Source: Cellulophaga baltica
GTDB taxonomy: Bacteria; Bacteroidota; Bacteroidia; Flavobacteriales; Flavobacteriaceae
NCBI RefSeq assembly: GCF_900102165.1
Contig: NZ_FNBD01000008.1
Span: forward strand, 62,001-126,000
DNA: 64,000 nucleotides
Direction: 5' to 3'
Position numbers and translations under genes: made by a program. Of this stretch, positions 53,697 to 62,290 are shown in pieces. The notes below the pieces were generated by a model. It did no database searches and was not told the origin of the DNA. It saw only the letters and a program-made list of their open reading frames with translations. How positions within the stretch are numbered: position 1 is the stretch's first letter; each line of letters begins with the position of its first letter.

Positions 53697-54365
53697 ATGA
53701 TAAAGGCAGAAAATATCCAGAAATATTATGGAGATCTTCAGGTTTTAAAAGGTGTAGATTTACACATTGCAAAAGGAGAGATTGTTTCTATTGTAGGCCC
53801 TTCTGGAGCTGGTAAAACTACCTTACTACAAATTCTAGGCACACTAGATATTCAAACAAATAAACAGGGAAGTCATCTTCTAATAAAAGAAAGAGATATT
53901 ACTGCTTTATCAGAAAAGGAATTGGCTAAATTTAGAAATGAAAATATTGGATTTATATTTCAATTTCACCAGTTACTTCCTGAGTTTACTGCTTTAGAAA
54001 ATGTATGTATTCCTGCTTTCATTAAAAATACGGCAAAGAATGATGCTGAAAAAAGAGCCAAAGAATTGCTAGACTTTTTAGGCCTATCGCATCGGTATCA
54101 TCACAAACCAAATGAATTATCTGGTGGAGAACAACAACGTGTTGCTGTAGCACGTGCTTTAGTAAATAGCCCCAGTGTTATTTTTGCGGATGAACCTAGT
54201 GGAAATTTAGATACGGAAAGTGCCGATAATCTTCATAAATTATTTTTTAAACTAAGAGATGAATTTGGCCAAACCTTTGTTATCGTAACCCACAATGAAG
54301 AGTTGGCTGAAATGGCAGATAGAAAACTAACCATGGTTGATGGTAAAATGATGACGGCAGAATGA
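53697..54365 (+). CDS. LolD-like ABC transporter ATP-binding protein
   Basis: 222 residues. Walker A '[11 protein letters not shown]' (about 34-44), Q-loop region '[19 protein letters not shown]', signature '[15 protein letters not shown]', Walker B '[12 protein letters not shown]' and switch 'FVIVTHN'. The '[16 protein letters not shown]' string is typical of LolD/MacB ATPases, which drive lipoprotein release or export. No partner permease is adjacent; its stop overlaps the CPBP gene start by 4 bp. Confidence 0.9.
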   Translation: MIKAENIQKYYGDLQVLKGVDLHIAKGEIVSIVGPSGAGKTTLLQILGTLDIQTNKQGSHLLIKERDITALSEKELAKFRNENIGFIFQFHQLLPEFTALENVCIPAFIKNTAKNDAEKRAKELLDFLGLSHRYHHKPNELSGGEQQRVAVARALVNSPSVIFADEPSGNLDTESADNLHKLFFKLRDEFGQTFVIVTHNEELAEMADRKLTMVDGKMMTAE

Positions 54366-54916
54366 TTTCTGAAGTATGGGAGTATTTTAAAAATCCAAAA
54401 AATGAACCCTACAAAATCCATGATTCTGAAAAATGGAGCATTCTTAAGAAACTACTGGTTTTAAATATTGCCGCTAGTTTTGGTTTAGGAATTGTGATGG
54501 GAGTTATCACTACTGCCGTGGGTGCCAATCTAGGCGCGCATGGCGTTGCAGAAATGTTTAAAAAATATCCTATTTATGGTATTTTTTTTCTGGCTGTAAT
54601 TTTGGCTCCTGTATTAGAAGAGCTAATTTTTAGAGGAACCTTAACTTTTTTTAAAAATCCTAAATATTTTTCATATGCTTATTATGGGTCTGTTTTTTTA
54701 TTTGGAGCAGTACACTTAACTAATTTTGAAACATACGCAGACCACCTTTGGTTGGCTCCTATATTGGTATTACCACAAACAGCTGCAGGAATATTTCTTG
54801 GATTTGCTCGGGTAAAATTAGGATTAGTATGGTCTATGCTATTGCACGCATTACATAATGGAATTCTACTTGCTCCAATGTTATTCTTTAAATTTGCAGG
54901 AGAAACTATTCCTTAA
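54362..54916 (+). CDS. CPBP family intramembrane glutamic endopeptidase
   Basis: 184 residues, four or more hydrophobic helices. The catalytic motifs are '[17 protein letters not shown]' (EExxxR), '[10 protein letters not shown]' (His with Asn) and '[11 protein letters not shown]' (HxxxN). CPBP (ABI) proteins are CAAX-protease relatives acting in the membrane; bacterial substrates are mostly unknown. It overlaps both neighbours by a few bases (ATGA-type and shared A), showing translational coupling in a three-gene operon. Confidence 0.9.
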   Translation: MISEVWEYFKNPKNEPYKIHDSEKWSILKKLLVLNIAASFGLGIVMGVITTAVGANLGAHGVAEMFKKYPIYGIFFLAVILAPVLEELIFRGTLTFFKNPKYFSYAYYGSVFLFGAVHLTNFETYADHLWLAPILVLPQTAAGIFLGFARVKLGLVWSMLLHALHNGILLAPMLFFKFAGETIP

Positions 54917-55680
54917 TGAAGAAAACAGAACTCAAACTATTTCTTGACGAAAAAGTAATTCAATATAACAAGCCCACTTTTTTAGATACAGATCCTATTC
55001 AGATTCCACATACATTTTCACAGAAAGAAGATATTGAAATTAGTGCTTTTCTAACAGCCACCATTGCATGGGGAAATAGGAAAAGTATTATTACCAACGC
55101 AAAAAAAATGATGTCCTTATTGGATAATTCTCCTTATGATTTTATTTTAAATCATCAAGAAGATGATCTCGCTAGGTTTGATGCATTTGTGCACCGTACC
55201 TTTAATGGTGAAGATCTAAAATTTTTCATCAAAAGTCTTCATAATATTTATATACATCATGGTGGATTAGAAGCTGTTTTTAAGGCAAATATTGCTGATA
55301 AATCCCTGCAACCTGCCATATCTGGGTTTAAAAAAGTATTTTTTGAAATCCCACACCCAAGCAGAACTACTAAACATGTTTCAGATCCCATGAAAGGTTC
55401 TGCCGCTAAGCGTATTAATATGTTTCTGCGTTGGATGGTGCGCGATGCGGCTACTGGTGTCGATTTTGGTATATGGGATACCATTCCAACTGCCTATTTA
55501 TCGTGTCCGCTAGATGTTCACTCTGGGAATGTAGCGCGCAAATTAAAACTCCTCAAGCGAAAACAAAACGATGCTAAAGCTTTAGCGGAATTAGATACCA
55601 GTCTTCGTAAAATGGATGCAAATGATCCTGCTAAGTATGATTTTGCCTTATTTGGCTTAGGTGTATTTGAGAAATTTTAA
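54916..55680 (+). CDS. TIGR02757 family protein
   Basis: 254 residues, full length. 'EISAFLTATIAWGNRKSIIT', 'FVHRTFNGEDLKFFI', 'PMKGSAAKRINMFLRWMVR' and 'CPLDVHSGNVARKL' match TIGR02757, a Bacteroidota-centred family with a helix-hairpin-helix-like, DNA-glycosylase-like overall pattern; its function is unproven. The start overlaps the CPBP stop by one base. Last gene of the operon, followed by a hairpin. Confidence 0.92.
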   Translation: MKKTELKLFLDEKVIQYNKPTFLDTDPIQIPHTFSQKEDIEISAFLTATIAWGNRKSIITNAKKMMSLLDNSPYDFILNHQEDDLARFDAFVHRTFNGEDLKFFIKSLHNIYIHHGGLEAVFKANIADKSLQPAISGFKKVFFEIPHPSRTTKHVSDPMKGSAAKRINMFLRWMVRDAATGVDFGIWDTIPTAYLSCPLDVHSGNVARKLKLLKRKQNDAKALAELDTSLRKMDANDPAKYDFALFGLGVFEKF

Positions 55681-55703
55681 TCCCCTCAAAAGTTGAGAGG
55701 ATT
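55679..55703. terminator. Hairpin between convergent genes
   Basis: AATCC.CTCAA / TTGAG.GGATT stem with one mismatch and a 3-nt loop. It overlaps the TIGR02757 stop and sits 9 bp from the end of the peroxidase gene; T-tracts are weak. Confidence 0.45.
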
Positions 55704-55711
55704 ACACTATC

Positions 55712-57508
55712 TTATTCTGAATCGGTTAAGGTTTTCATAAATGCAACTAATTCAGCTTGCTCCTTTTTAATTAAATTCAGATTGTCAAAAGGAAGCGTTT
55801 GATATGCCTCTTCAATTCCTATTCCTTGCCCTCCACCTCTGTTATAAAAATCAACCACTTGTTCTAGCGATGTGTACACTCCATTATGCATATAAGGTGC
55901 TGTTTTTTCAACATTTCTAACCGTCGGTGTCTTAAAAAAATGTTTCCGCTCTTCTGTTTTAAACTTATCATACCTACCTAAGTCTTGACTAATTAAAGCA
56001 TTAATAGTATCATTTTCTTGAGGCACACCTATCAACTCCACTTCCGTATCTTTATAGTCAGGAGGTACGGTTCCATTAAATAATGGCGCAAAATGACATG
56101 TGGCACAAACAGCCTTTCCCATAAATAAGTTAAATCCAGAAATTTCTTCTTCTGTTAATGTATCTTCAAGTCCATTTATGTTTTTATCAAATTTTGAATC
56201 AAAACTATTTAAAGTTCTGATATAGGAAGCTATGGCATGCCGAACATTATATTCCATTCGTTTTCCTTGATATAGCGTGTCAAATTGAATTTTATAATGC
56301 TGTTCATTGCGTACACGATTTACAATAGAATCCATTGGCAAATTAAACTCGTCGTGATTATCGGCAACTCCTACTATTTGACCTTCCAAGCTACCGGAAC
56401 GCCCATCCATAAAAAACGTTTGCTGATAGGCCGCATAGCGTAAGGTGGGTGTATTTCTTATTTGATTTTTATCGAATGTTTTTTTGCCATCTGTAAAAGC
56501 TTTATCTTTTATATGACAGGTAGCGCAAGCCATTTCATAATTTTTGGAAAGCATTTTATCATTGAATAACTGCTTACCTAAAAGCTGCTTTTCTTTCAAT
56601 TTTAACGTATCACTTTTATAATCTGAAAAATAAAATACATTCAGTGTATTGGAATCAAAAAGAGAAGTTGCCTCATTAGAAATAGCCATTTCAAACGGAA
56701 ACTGAACCTTCCAATCTTTTTGAACTTTTACCAATAATTCTAGCTGTTTGTCGGTATTATTTTTAATAAAACCATAGCGATCAAAGCTATCAAAATCATG
56801 ATTTAGTGCTGAAATTGAATTTTTGAATGATTCTATTAGTGCAACATACAACGTATTAGAATTAAATTTTGGTTTTAGAATCTCTGTTAAATCAATTAAA
56901 GTTTGGTAAGTTGTTTGGCATTCTAACAAAGATTGCCCTAATACAGGAGAATCAAAGCCAGTAATACCTGTTGTGGCTGTACGTACAATTTGATTTCTGA
57001 AAAGCCATATTAAATGATGATCTTTAAGGTTTATTTGGGTGTTTTTTTCAATTAGTTTGAGTCGGTTTTTTGTTAGATTTATAGTATTATAAAGTGCTAC
57101 GCTGTCTGCCTCAGGATCAAAAAGTAATTCTTCTATCACCTGAAAACCAAAGGGGTTTCTGATCTTAATATCCGTAAGATCTTCTTCTTGAACTTGCAAA
57201 ATATTCGGTGCATTGAGGGACTTGTAATTATTTTTATCAATTGCTGATAAGATAGGTTCAATAGCTTTAAACTTAAATCGCGCTTTTGTATATAAATCAA
57301 CATTAATTTTTGTCTGATTTGTACCCTCCATAGCCTCTAAGTACTGAATACAATCATTTAATTCTGACTTATAAAATTTTGTTATTTCATCGTCTGTCGT
57401 TAGTATGGCAATTGGTTTTTTATCATTTTTACAAGCAGTTGTGAGTAAAAGCAAAAGACATATACCAAAAGTATATGTCTTAGCTTTCATAAATAGTATT
57501 TTATTCAT
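55712..57508 (-). CDS. Di-haem cytochrome c peroxidase (CCP/MauG family) lipoprotein
   Basis: About 598 residues with lipobox 'LLLLLTTACKN'. The N-terminal about 270 residues form a helical domain without haem motifs. The CCP half has two CxxCH haem c sites, 'MACATCHIKDKAFTDG' (about 327) and 'VCATCHFAPLFNG' (about 468), plus 'RNTPTLRYAAYQQTFFMDGR' and 'APYMHNGVYTSLEQVVDFYN' with distal Met/His ligands. It reduces peroxide or oxidises a partner protein in the periplasm. I chose ATG 57508 over a TTG at 57520; ATG 57490 is also possible. The collagen-repeat lipoprotein is encoded just upstream. Confidence 0.9.
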   Translation of the reverse strand: MNKILFMKAKTYTFGICLLLLLTTACKNDKKPIAILTTDDEITKFYKSELNDCIQYLEAMEGTNQTKINVDLYTKARFKFKAIEPILSAIDKNNYKSLNAPNILQVQEEDLTDIKIRNPFGFQVIEELLFDPEADSVALYNTINLTKNRLKLIEKNTQINLKDHHLIWLFRNQIVRTATTGITGFDSPVLGQSLLECQTTYQTLIDLTEILKPKFNSNTLYVALIESFKNSISALNHDFDSFDRYGFIKNNTDKQLELLVKVQKDWKVQFPFEMAISNEATSLFDSNTLNVFYFSDYKSDTLKLKEKQLLGKQLFNDKMLSKNYEMACATCHIKDKAFTDGKKTFDKNQIRNTPTLRYAAYQQTFFMDGRSGSLEGQIVGVADNHDEFNLPMDSIVNRVRNEQHYKIQFDTLYQGKRMEYNVRHAIASYIRTLNSFDSKFDKNINGLEDTLTEEEISGFNLFMGKAVCATCHFAPLFNGTVPPDYKDTEVELIGVPQENDTINALISQDLGRYDKFKTEERKHFFKTPTVRNVEKTAPYMHNGVYTSLEQVVDFYNRGGGQGIGIEEAYQTLPFDNLNLIKKEQAELVAFMKTLTDSE

Positions 57509-57522
57509 GATGTTCTTCAATA

Positions 57523-59055
57523 TTATCTATCTAAACCTTTGATCATGTACATCATTGAACCTTCTTTAGTTGCCGATGATATATCTGATACCGCTTTAGG
57601 ATCTGTAAAAGATGTACCGTCTGCTGGTTCCCAACCGTGGTTTTGAGTCATAACTAAAAAGGTGTTTTCACCATTATTCACAACATCAGTAACATCAATC
57701 ATACCTGTAATTTCCCAGGTACTTGCAACGGTACCATACCCCAAGCTTTCAGCTCTATTTTGATCACATTCTAAAACTGTTTTAATTTCTCCAGTTGCAA
57801 GATTATATTGGTATAATTTTGCATAACCATTTACCGCTGTATCTAAATATCCGTTAGGATCTTCTTGAATATAAGCGTAATTTTCAGTAACCAAGATGTT
57901 ATCTGGAGAATGAAAACCGTCTGCCTTACCTCCTACTATATCACCATCTAAAACACACGTAATTTTTGCGGCTCCAGTTGGGTCATTTTCATTTAATACT
58001 ACTTTATAAACACGACCTAAAATAGATCCTTTACCTACTAAATCTGCACTGTAACGACCTGTCACACAAAAATAAATTTCTCTTTGATTAGCAGCTGAAC
58101 CTCTTCTCCAATCAATATCTTCCAATCTAGAAAAGCCCATGACACCTTTTGCTTTTGCTTCCGCATCCAATGCATCAATTTCTTTCTCTTCAAGCTCTAC
58201 AAATTCAACATCATACTCAGTACCTTCTTCCATATCCATTTCAAAATCGACACCAGAAGAAGTAACTTTTAAACCGTATAATTTTCCACCACTTAAATCG
58301 CCTCTGTCACCAACATACATTCCTAATTGACCAGAAGGAACACTATTATCTGCGTGATCATCACCAATAAATACGACTGTTTTATCTGCATAAGCATCTT
58401 TACCAATTGGCACCGCGTTTTCTGTAGACCATTGCCCTAAAGCAGGTAACATTTCTCCTGTACTAGCCGCATCTGCACTTTTTGCAGGATCTACAACAAA
58501 TACTCCTTTTGAAGCACCACCCCATTCGCCGCCTGATAAATATAAAGGTCCAAATCCGTGTTCTCCATTGGTGATTAAAGTACCAGAACACATAGCTGTG
58601 GATGCTGTAGCTTCAGCATTTAAAATATATTCCCCATAAAAAGGTCTTAAGTTTTTATTCAACATGATACGGGCTATAGAATAATCACCTTCTATATTAT
58701 TGATTAAAGTAAAAGTATCATCACCGTTATCTAATAATCCAGCACCATCTGCTAAAGAACCATACACGAAATCGGGTGAATTAGGAATTATATCTTCTGA
58801 TGTTAATACTAAAGACATTTTTAAGTTCACGAAATCACTGGTTACCTTAAATAAATTTGGTGACTTTGAACTTGTCAAATACACGGAAGCATCCATTCCG
58901 TCTACACCATCAATTCCGTCTGCACCGTCTGCACCATCAACACCGGCCACACCATCTGTGCCATCTACACCATCTTCTGGGTTACAGCTGTTAAAAGTTA
59001 ATGCCAATGCAGAAAGCAATAAGGCACTTAAAAAAGTTGATTTAAAGGTTTTCAT
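57523..59055 (-). CDS. PhoX-like (DUF839-type) lipoprotein with collagen-like Gly-x-x repeats
   Basis: 510 residues. Lipoprotein signal 'LLSALALTFNSCNPEDG', then about nine collagen-like triplets (GVDGTDGVAGVDGADGADG and onward to about residue 58). The large C-terminal region looks like a PhoX-type beta-propeller: 'GFSRLEDIDWRRGSAANQRE', 'IYFCVTGRYSADL', 'FHSPDNILVTENYAYIQEDP' and 'WEITGMIDVTDV'. PhoX enzymes are Ca/Fe alkaline phosphatases; whether all metal ligands are kept cannot be judged here. It is the first gene of a two-gene unit with the di-haem peroxidase (14-bp gap), suggesting a shared extracytoplasmic process. Confidence 0.65.
   Translation of the reverse strand: MKTFKSTFLSALLLSALALTFNSCNPEDGVDGTDGVAGVDGADGADGIDGVDGMDASVYLTSSKSPNLFKVTSDFVNLKMSLVLTSEDIIPNSPDFVYGSLADGAGLLDNGDDTFTLINNIEGDYSIARIMLNKNLRPFYGEYILNAEATASTAMCSGTLITNGEHGFGPLYLSGGEWGGASKGVFVVDPAKSADAASTGEMLPALGQWSTENAVPIGKDAYADKTVVFIGDDHADNSVPSGQLGMYVGDRGDLSGGKLYGLKVTSSGVDFEMDMEEGTEYDVEFVELEEKEIDALDAEAKAKGVMGFSRLEDIDWRRGSAANQREIYFCVTGRYSADLVGKGSILGRVYKVVLNENDPTGAAKITCVLDGDIVGGKADGFHSPDNILVTENYAYIQEDPNGYLDTAVNGYAKLYQYNLATGEIKTVLECDQNRAESLGYGTVASTWEITGMIDVTDVVNNGENTFLVMTQNHGWEPADGTSFTDPKAVSDISSATKEGSMMYMIKGLDR
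58893..58979 (-). repeat. Collagen-like triplet repeat region
   Basis: Short degenerate repeats (ccatcNacaccgtct-like on the plus strand) encode Gly-Val-Asp, Gly-Ala-Asp and Gly-Ile-Asp triplets directly after the lipobox of the PhoX-like protein. Such tracts are prone to copy-number change. Confidence 0.75.
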
Positions 59056-59394
59056 AAAATTTTTAGTTTATAGTTATTTATTCTCGCTGCCAAAACTATT
59101 TATAAACCTTAAGAGCTATGTTAATTCAGTATTTTGCTTTTATTACCTCATTCTTATAAAAAAGTTAAGAGGTTATTTAAAGGTTAGAAGAACATATGGT
59201 AAACTTTGCTGTAATGTAAATTTTAAAATTAAACTACTGACAATCAATTATTTGCTTGCAAATCCTTTTTAATCTTACATTTATATTCTTACAATAAAAG
59301 ATCATCTAGCCTCCTAAATCGCTGCTATTTCATTCCAATACTGTAACATTTTTTCTATTTATCACACCTATAAGTAGTTGTAAATAAACTTATT
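59056..59394. other. Intergenic region, nothing recognised
   Basis: 339 bp of AT-rich sequence between the PhoX-like gene (minus) and the broken small gene (plus). On the minus strand a TTTTG lies about 40 nt before the PhoX-like ATG and could be a -33 element, without a convincing -7 box. No ORF, hairpin or dyad. Confidence 0.4.
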
Positions 59395-59667
59395 ATGAGT
59401 GGAGCCGGAAATATGTTGCATGCCATTAAATCTTTAAATGCAAACAGGAAACTTTAAAAAAAACGTACTGTACGAAGTACTAACAATTATAAGCGGGTTA
59501 TTGATAATGCTGAAAAACCAAAATTTAAAAAAACTACTCCTGAATTAATGAGGAACATAAAAACTAAAATTAAAAGGTATAAAGCTTTGGATAGATGGAT
59601 TAACTTCTCTGCGGCATTAGCAACCTTTCTTGTGCTATTTTTAGTTTATTGGGTCCTTAGAAACTAA
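59395..59667 (+). pseudogene. Small membrane protein gene interrupted by an in-frame stop
   Basis: A 90-codon reading frame starts MSGAGNMLHAIKSLNANRKL, meets TAA at 59455-59457, and continues in the same frame for about 69 residues, ending in a hydrophobic helix ('FSAALATFLVLFLVYWVLRN'). Head and tail together resemble small Flavobacteria proteins of about 90 residues (MSGxGxM start, basic middle, C-terminal helix), from memory and not searched. One substitution (for example TTA to TAA) explains the break. Re-initiation at an internal ATG (39 residues from 'MRNIKTKIKRYKALDRW') is possible. An eight-A run follows the stop. Confidence 0.5.
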
Positions 59668-59706
59668 AAATATAGTAAATTGGTAGTCTTAACTACATCT
59701 CAAAAT

Positions 59707-60147
59707 ATGGCTATCAAAACATTAACCATTATTCACGCTTTTTTAGTACTTAGCCTCGCAGCTTTTGCTGCTTTTACTTTTTTCGGTGGCCCTGGTTTTG
59801 TTAATGAGTTTTCTATGGAAAATGATATTTTCATTTACATTGTGCCCATTGTAGCTATGGTAGGTTATTTTGCTAGTAAATATTTGTATTCAAGAGAACT
59901 TACTGCTATAAATGCTTCTGAAGACTTAAAAACGAAACTAGCGCTCTATCAAAAAGCAAATATTTTAAAATTTGCGCTATTGGAAGGTCCTGCTTTTTTA
60001 GCATTTCTACAGTTCATGTCTAACGGTTACACTTTATATTTTACTATTGGTACGACCCTACTACTCTATCTAGCCATGCAAAGTCCCACCAAAGCTAAAG
60101 CAATTTCAGAGCTTTCATTAAAAGATACGGAACAAAAAGAGCTATAA
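59707..60147 (+). CDS. Hypothetical four-helix membrane protein
   Basis: 146 residues from ATG 59707 (MAIKTLTIIHAFLVLSLAAF); a TTG 27 nt earlier is less likely. Four hydrophobic segments: the N-terminal one, 'DIFIYIVPIVAMVGYFASKY', 'FALLEGPAFLAFLQFM' and 'TLYFTIGTTLLLYLAM'. The type is common in Flavobacteria, without known function. It lies downstream of the broken small gene and 54 bp upstream of the GDSL hydrolase gene, so a shared transcript is possible. Confidence 0.75.
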   Translation: MAIKTLTIIHAFLVLSLAAFAAFTFFGGPGFVNEFSMENDIFIYIVPIVAMVGYFASKYLYSRELTAINASEDLKTKLALYQKANILKFALLEGPAFLAFLQFMSNGYTLYFTIGTTLLLYLAMQSPTKAKAISELSLKDTEQKEL

Positions 60148-60201
60148 TTTCACTCCGTTTTTGAGAAAAATTTGGCACAAAATATAAGTTTATCATTAGT
60201 T

Positions 60202-60846
60202 ATGACAATAGCACAACAAGATTGGCCAAATTTAAAACGTTTTGCGGTTGATAATGAATTATTACCTGCAGCTAGTCCACTTGAGGACCGGGTTGTATTT
60301 ATGGGAGATTCTATCACACAAGGCTGGATAGACTATGGAAATCCAAATTTATTTAAGGAAAACACTTTCATTAACAGGGGTATCAACGGACAAACAACGC
60401 CGCAGATGTTGCTGCGTTTTAGACAAGATGTAATCAATTTAAAACCCAAAGCTGTTGTACTTTTGGCAGGCATTAATGACATTGCTGGTAATACAGGACC
60501 TTCTACATTAAAAATGATTCAAAACAATTTTGTGTCTATGGTAGAGCTAGCCCACGCCAATCAAATCAAAGTTATAATCTCTTCCATTCTTCCTGCAAAT
60601 AAGTTTGCATGGAAACCAGGCATCAATCCTGCAGACAGTGTTATTGAAATGAATACCTTTCTTAAAGCTTATGCTACAGCAAACGATTGTTACTACTTAG
60701 ATTATTATGCTGCATTAGTGGATGATAAAAAAGGAATGATAGACATCTATTCAGAAGATGGAGTGCACCCCACCATTGCTGGTTATGAGGTCATGACTCC
60801 ATTAGTTTTAGAAGCCATAAACGAGGTCTTACAAAAACAAAATTAA
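60202..60846 (+). CDS. SGNH/GDSL hydrolase family esterase
   Basis: 214 residues from ATG 60202 (MTIAQQDWPNLKRFAVD); a TTG 30 nt earlier is rejected. Block I 'VVFMGDSITQGW' has the nucleophile Ser, block II 'NRGINGQTTPQML' the oxyanion Gly, block III 'LLAGINDIAG' the Asn, and block V 'EDGVHPTIAGYEVM' the Asp and His. Such enzymes deacylate lipids or deacetylate sugars. No signal peptide remains with this start, so it is probably cytoplasmic. A glycosyltransferase gene follows by 9 bp. Confidence 0.92.
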   Translation: MTIAQQDWPNLKRFAVDNELLPAASPLEDRVVFMGDSITQGWIDYGNPNLFKENTFINRGINGQTTPQMLLRFRQDVINLKPKAVVLLAGINDIAGNTGPSTLKMIQNNFVSMVELAHANQIKVIISSILPANKFAWKPGINPADSVIEMNTFLKAYATANDCYYLDYYAALVDDKKGMIDIYSEDGVHPTIAGYEVMTPLVLEAINEVLQKQN

Positions 60847-60855
60847 CACCCAAAC

Positions 60856-61863
60856 ATGCAAGAGCCATTAGTAAGTATTGTTATTCCTTTTAAAAATACA
60901 GAAGATTTTTTTTCAGTGTGTCTAGCTTCTATTCATGAGCAAACTTATTCAAATTTTGAAGTGATTGCCGTAGACGATGGATCTACTGATGATAGTAAAG
61001 CAATTGGCATGAAAATGGCAGAAAAAGATGCGCGTTTTACTATTCTTACTAATAATGGTACTGGAATTATTCCAGCATTGCAATTAGCATACAGCAAAGC
61101 TACAGGAACATTCATCACGCGAATGGATGCTGATGATATTATGACACCTAACCGGCTAGAAGTGATGGTACAATCACTACTAGCACATGGTAACAATCAT
61201 ATCGCCGTGGGAAAAGTTTCCTATTTTTCTGAAACAGGTGTGAATGATGGTTATGCCGCGTATGAGAAATGGCTGAACGGCTTGACCTCAAGAGGAACAA
61301 ATTTCAGTGAAATTTACAAGGAATGTGTTATTCCCTCTCCCTGTTGGATGGTCTATTCCTCAGATTTTGATGCTTGTGGCGGTTTTAATACAAATACGTA
61401 CCCTGAAGATTATGATTTAGCTTTTCGTTTTTATAAACATAAACTCATCTGTATTCCATGTAATGACGTATTGCATTTATGGCGCGATTATTCTACCAGA
61501 ACATCTAGAACCAGCGATCATTATGCAGAGAATACCTTTTTAGACATAAAATTTGATTACTTTAAAGAAATTGAATTAGATCCTCAAAAGAATATTGTAT
61601 TGTGGGGCGCTGGAAAAAAAGGAAAAACCATTGCCAAAAAGCTACTAGCAAATAATATAGATTTTAAATGGATTTGTAATAATGAAAAGAAGATAGGGAA
61701 ACATATTTATGATATAGAAATGCTGGAATCTAGTATTTTAGTGCAACAAGAAAACCCTCAAGTAATTATTACCGTTGCCAATCATGAGGACCAAAAACAT
61801 ATTAAAAATCAATTAGAACATCTTAATTTAAGCACTTATAAAGATTATTATTTCTTCTGCTAA
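60856..61863 (+). CDS. Glycosyltransferase family 2 protein with C-terminal Rossmann-like domain
   Basis: 335 residues. The GT-A fold (1-230) shows 'SIVIPFKNTEDFFSVCLASI', 'IAVDDGSTDDS', the metal-binding 'TRMDADDIMTPNRL' and 'DACGGFNTNTYPEDYDLAFR'. A C-terminal domain (about 240-335) begins 'NIVLWGAGKKGKTIAKKLLA', a nucleotide-binding-like Rossmann motif. It transfers an unknown sugar, probably in the cytoplasm. It sits between the GDSL hydrolase and the GIY-YIG-like gene with short gaps. Confidence 0.92.
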   Translation: MQEPLVSIVIPFKNTEDFFSVCLASIHEQTYSNFEVIAVDDGSTDDSKAIGMKMAEKDARFTILTNNGTGIIPALQLAYSKATGTFITRMDADDIMTPNRLEVMVQSLLAHGNNHIAVGKVSYFSETGVNDGYAAYEKWLNGLTSRGTNFSEIYKECVIPSPCWMVYSSDFDACGGFNTNTYPEDYDLAFRFYKHKLICIPCNDVLHLWRDYSTRTSRTSDHYAENTFLDIKFDYFKEIELDPQKNIVLWGAGKKGKTIAKKLLANNIDFKWICNNEKKIGKHIYDIEMLESSILVQQENPQVIITVANHEDQKHIKNQLEHLNLSTYKDYYFFC

Positions 61864-61879
61864 ACACATCTAAAACACT

Positions 61880-62230
61880 ATGGCCAAAACCGAATATAGA
61901 ATCTACGTCATCGAACTGCAAAAAAAGGTCTTTACGGAAAATTGGAGGTTTAGAGCTGCTAATCCGCAATTTAACGGAGTACTAGAATGCGTATATGTAG
62001 GCATGACGAGTAAGACCCCTAAAGAGCGTTTAGAACAACATAAAACAGGGTATAGAAACAAAAAAGGTCATAAATTATCTTCCGCAATTGTGCAAAAATA
62101 TGGTAGCTATTTGCGTCCTAGCTTATACAACCACATTCCCATTTTAAAGACAAAGCAAGAAGGCCTAAAAATGGAAGAATTGGTAGCCTTAGAATTACGA
62201 AGAAAAGGCTACGCCGTTTGGTTTAATTAA
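61880..62230 (+). CDS. GIY-YIG-like small protein
   Basis: 116 residues. 'YRIYVIELQKK' and 'ECVYVGMTSKTPKERLEQHK' resemble the GIY-YIG core (Y-V-I, Y-V-G, Arg and His), here with a longer insert between the two strands. A helical 'EGLKMEELVALELRRKGYAV' follows, with a Glu-containing helix as in nucleases of this fold. Activity and target are unknown; it might be degenerate, because the first motif reads YVIEL rather than GIY. It ends the short operon before the BatA gene. Confidence 0.65.
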   Translation: MAKTEYRIYVIELQKKVFTENWRFRAANPQFNGVLECVYVGMTSKTPKERLEQHKTGYRNKKGHKLSSAIVQKYGSYLRPSLYNHIPILKTKQEGLKMEELVALELRRKGYAVWFN

Positions 62231-62290
62231 TGTCCGTTTTACAAACAATCCAATAATTATTTAATTATATTTGTCAAACAATTATTAGGA

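Noticed and set aside
58700-59272. Plus-strand ORF of 190 codons with Ser/Pro triplets
   Set aside because: It is the antisense shadow of the collagen-like GxD repeat of the PhoX-like gene; the repeat keeps the other strand open.
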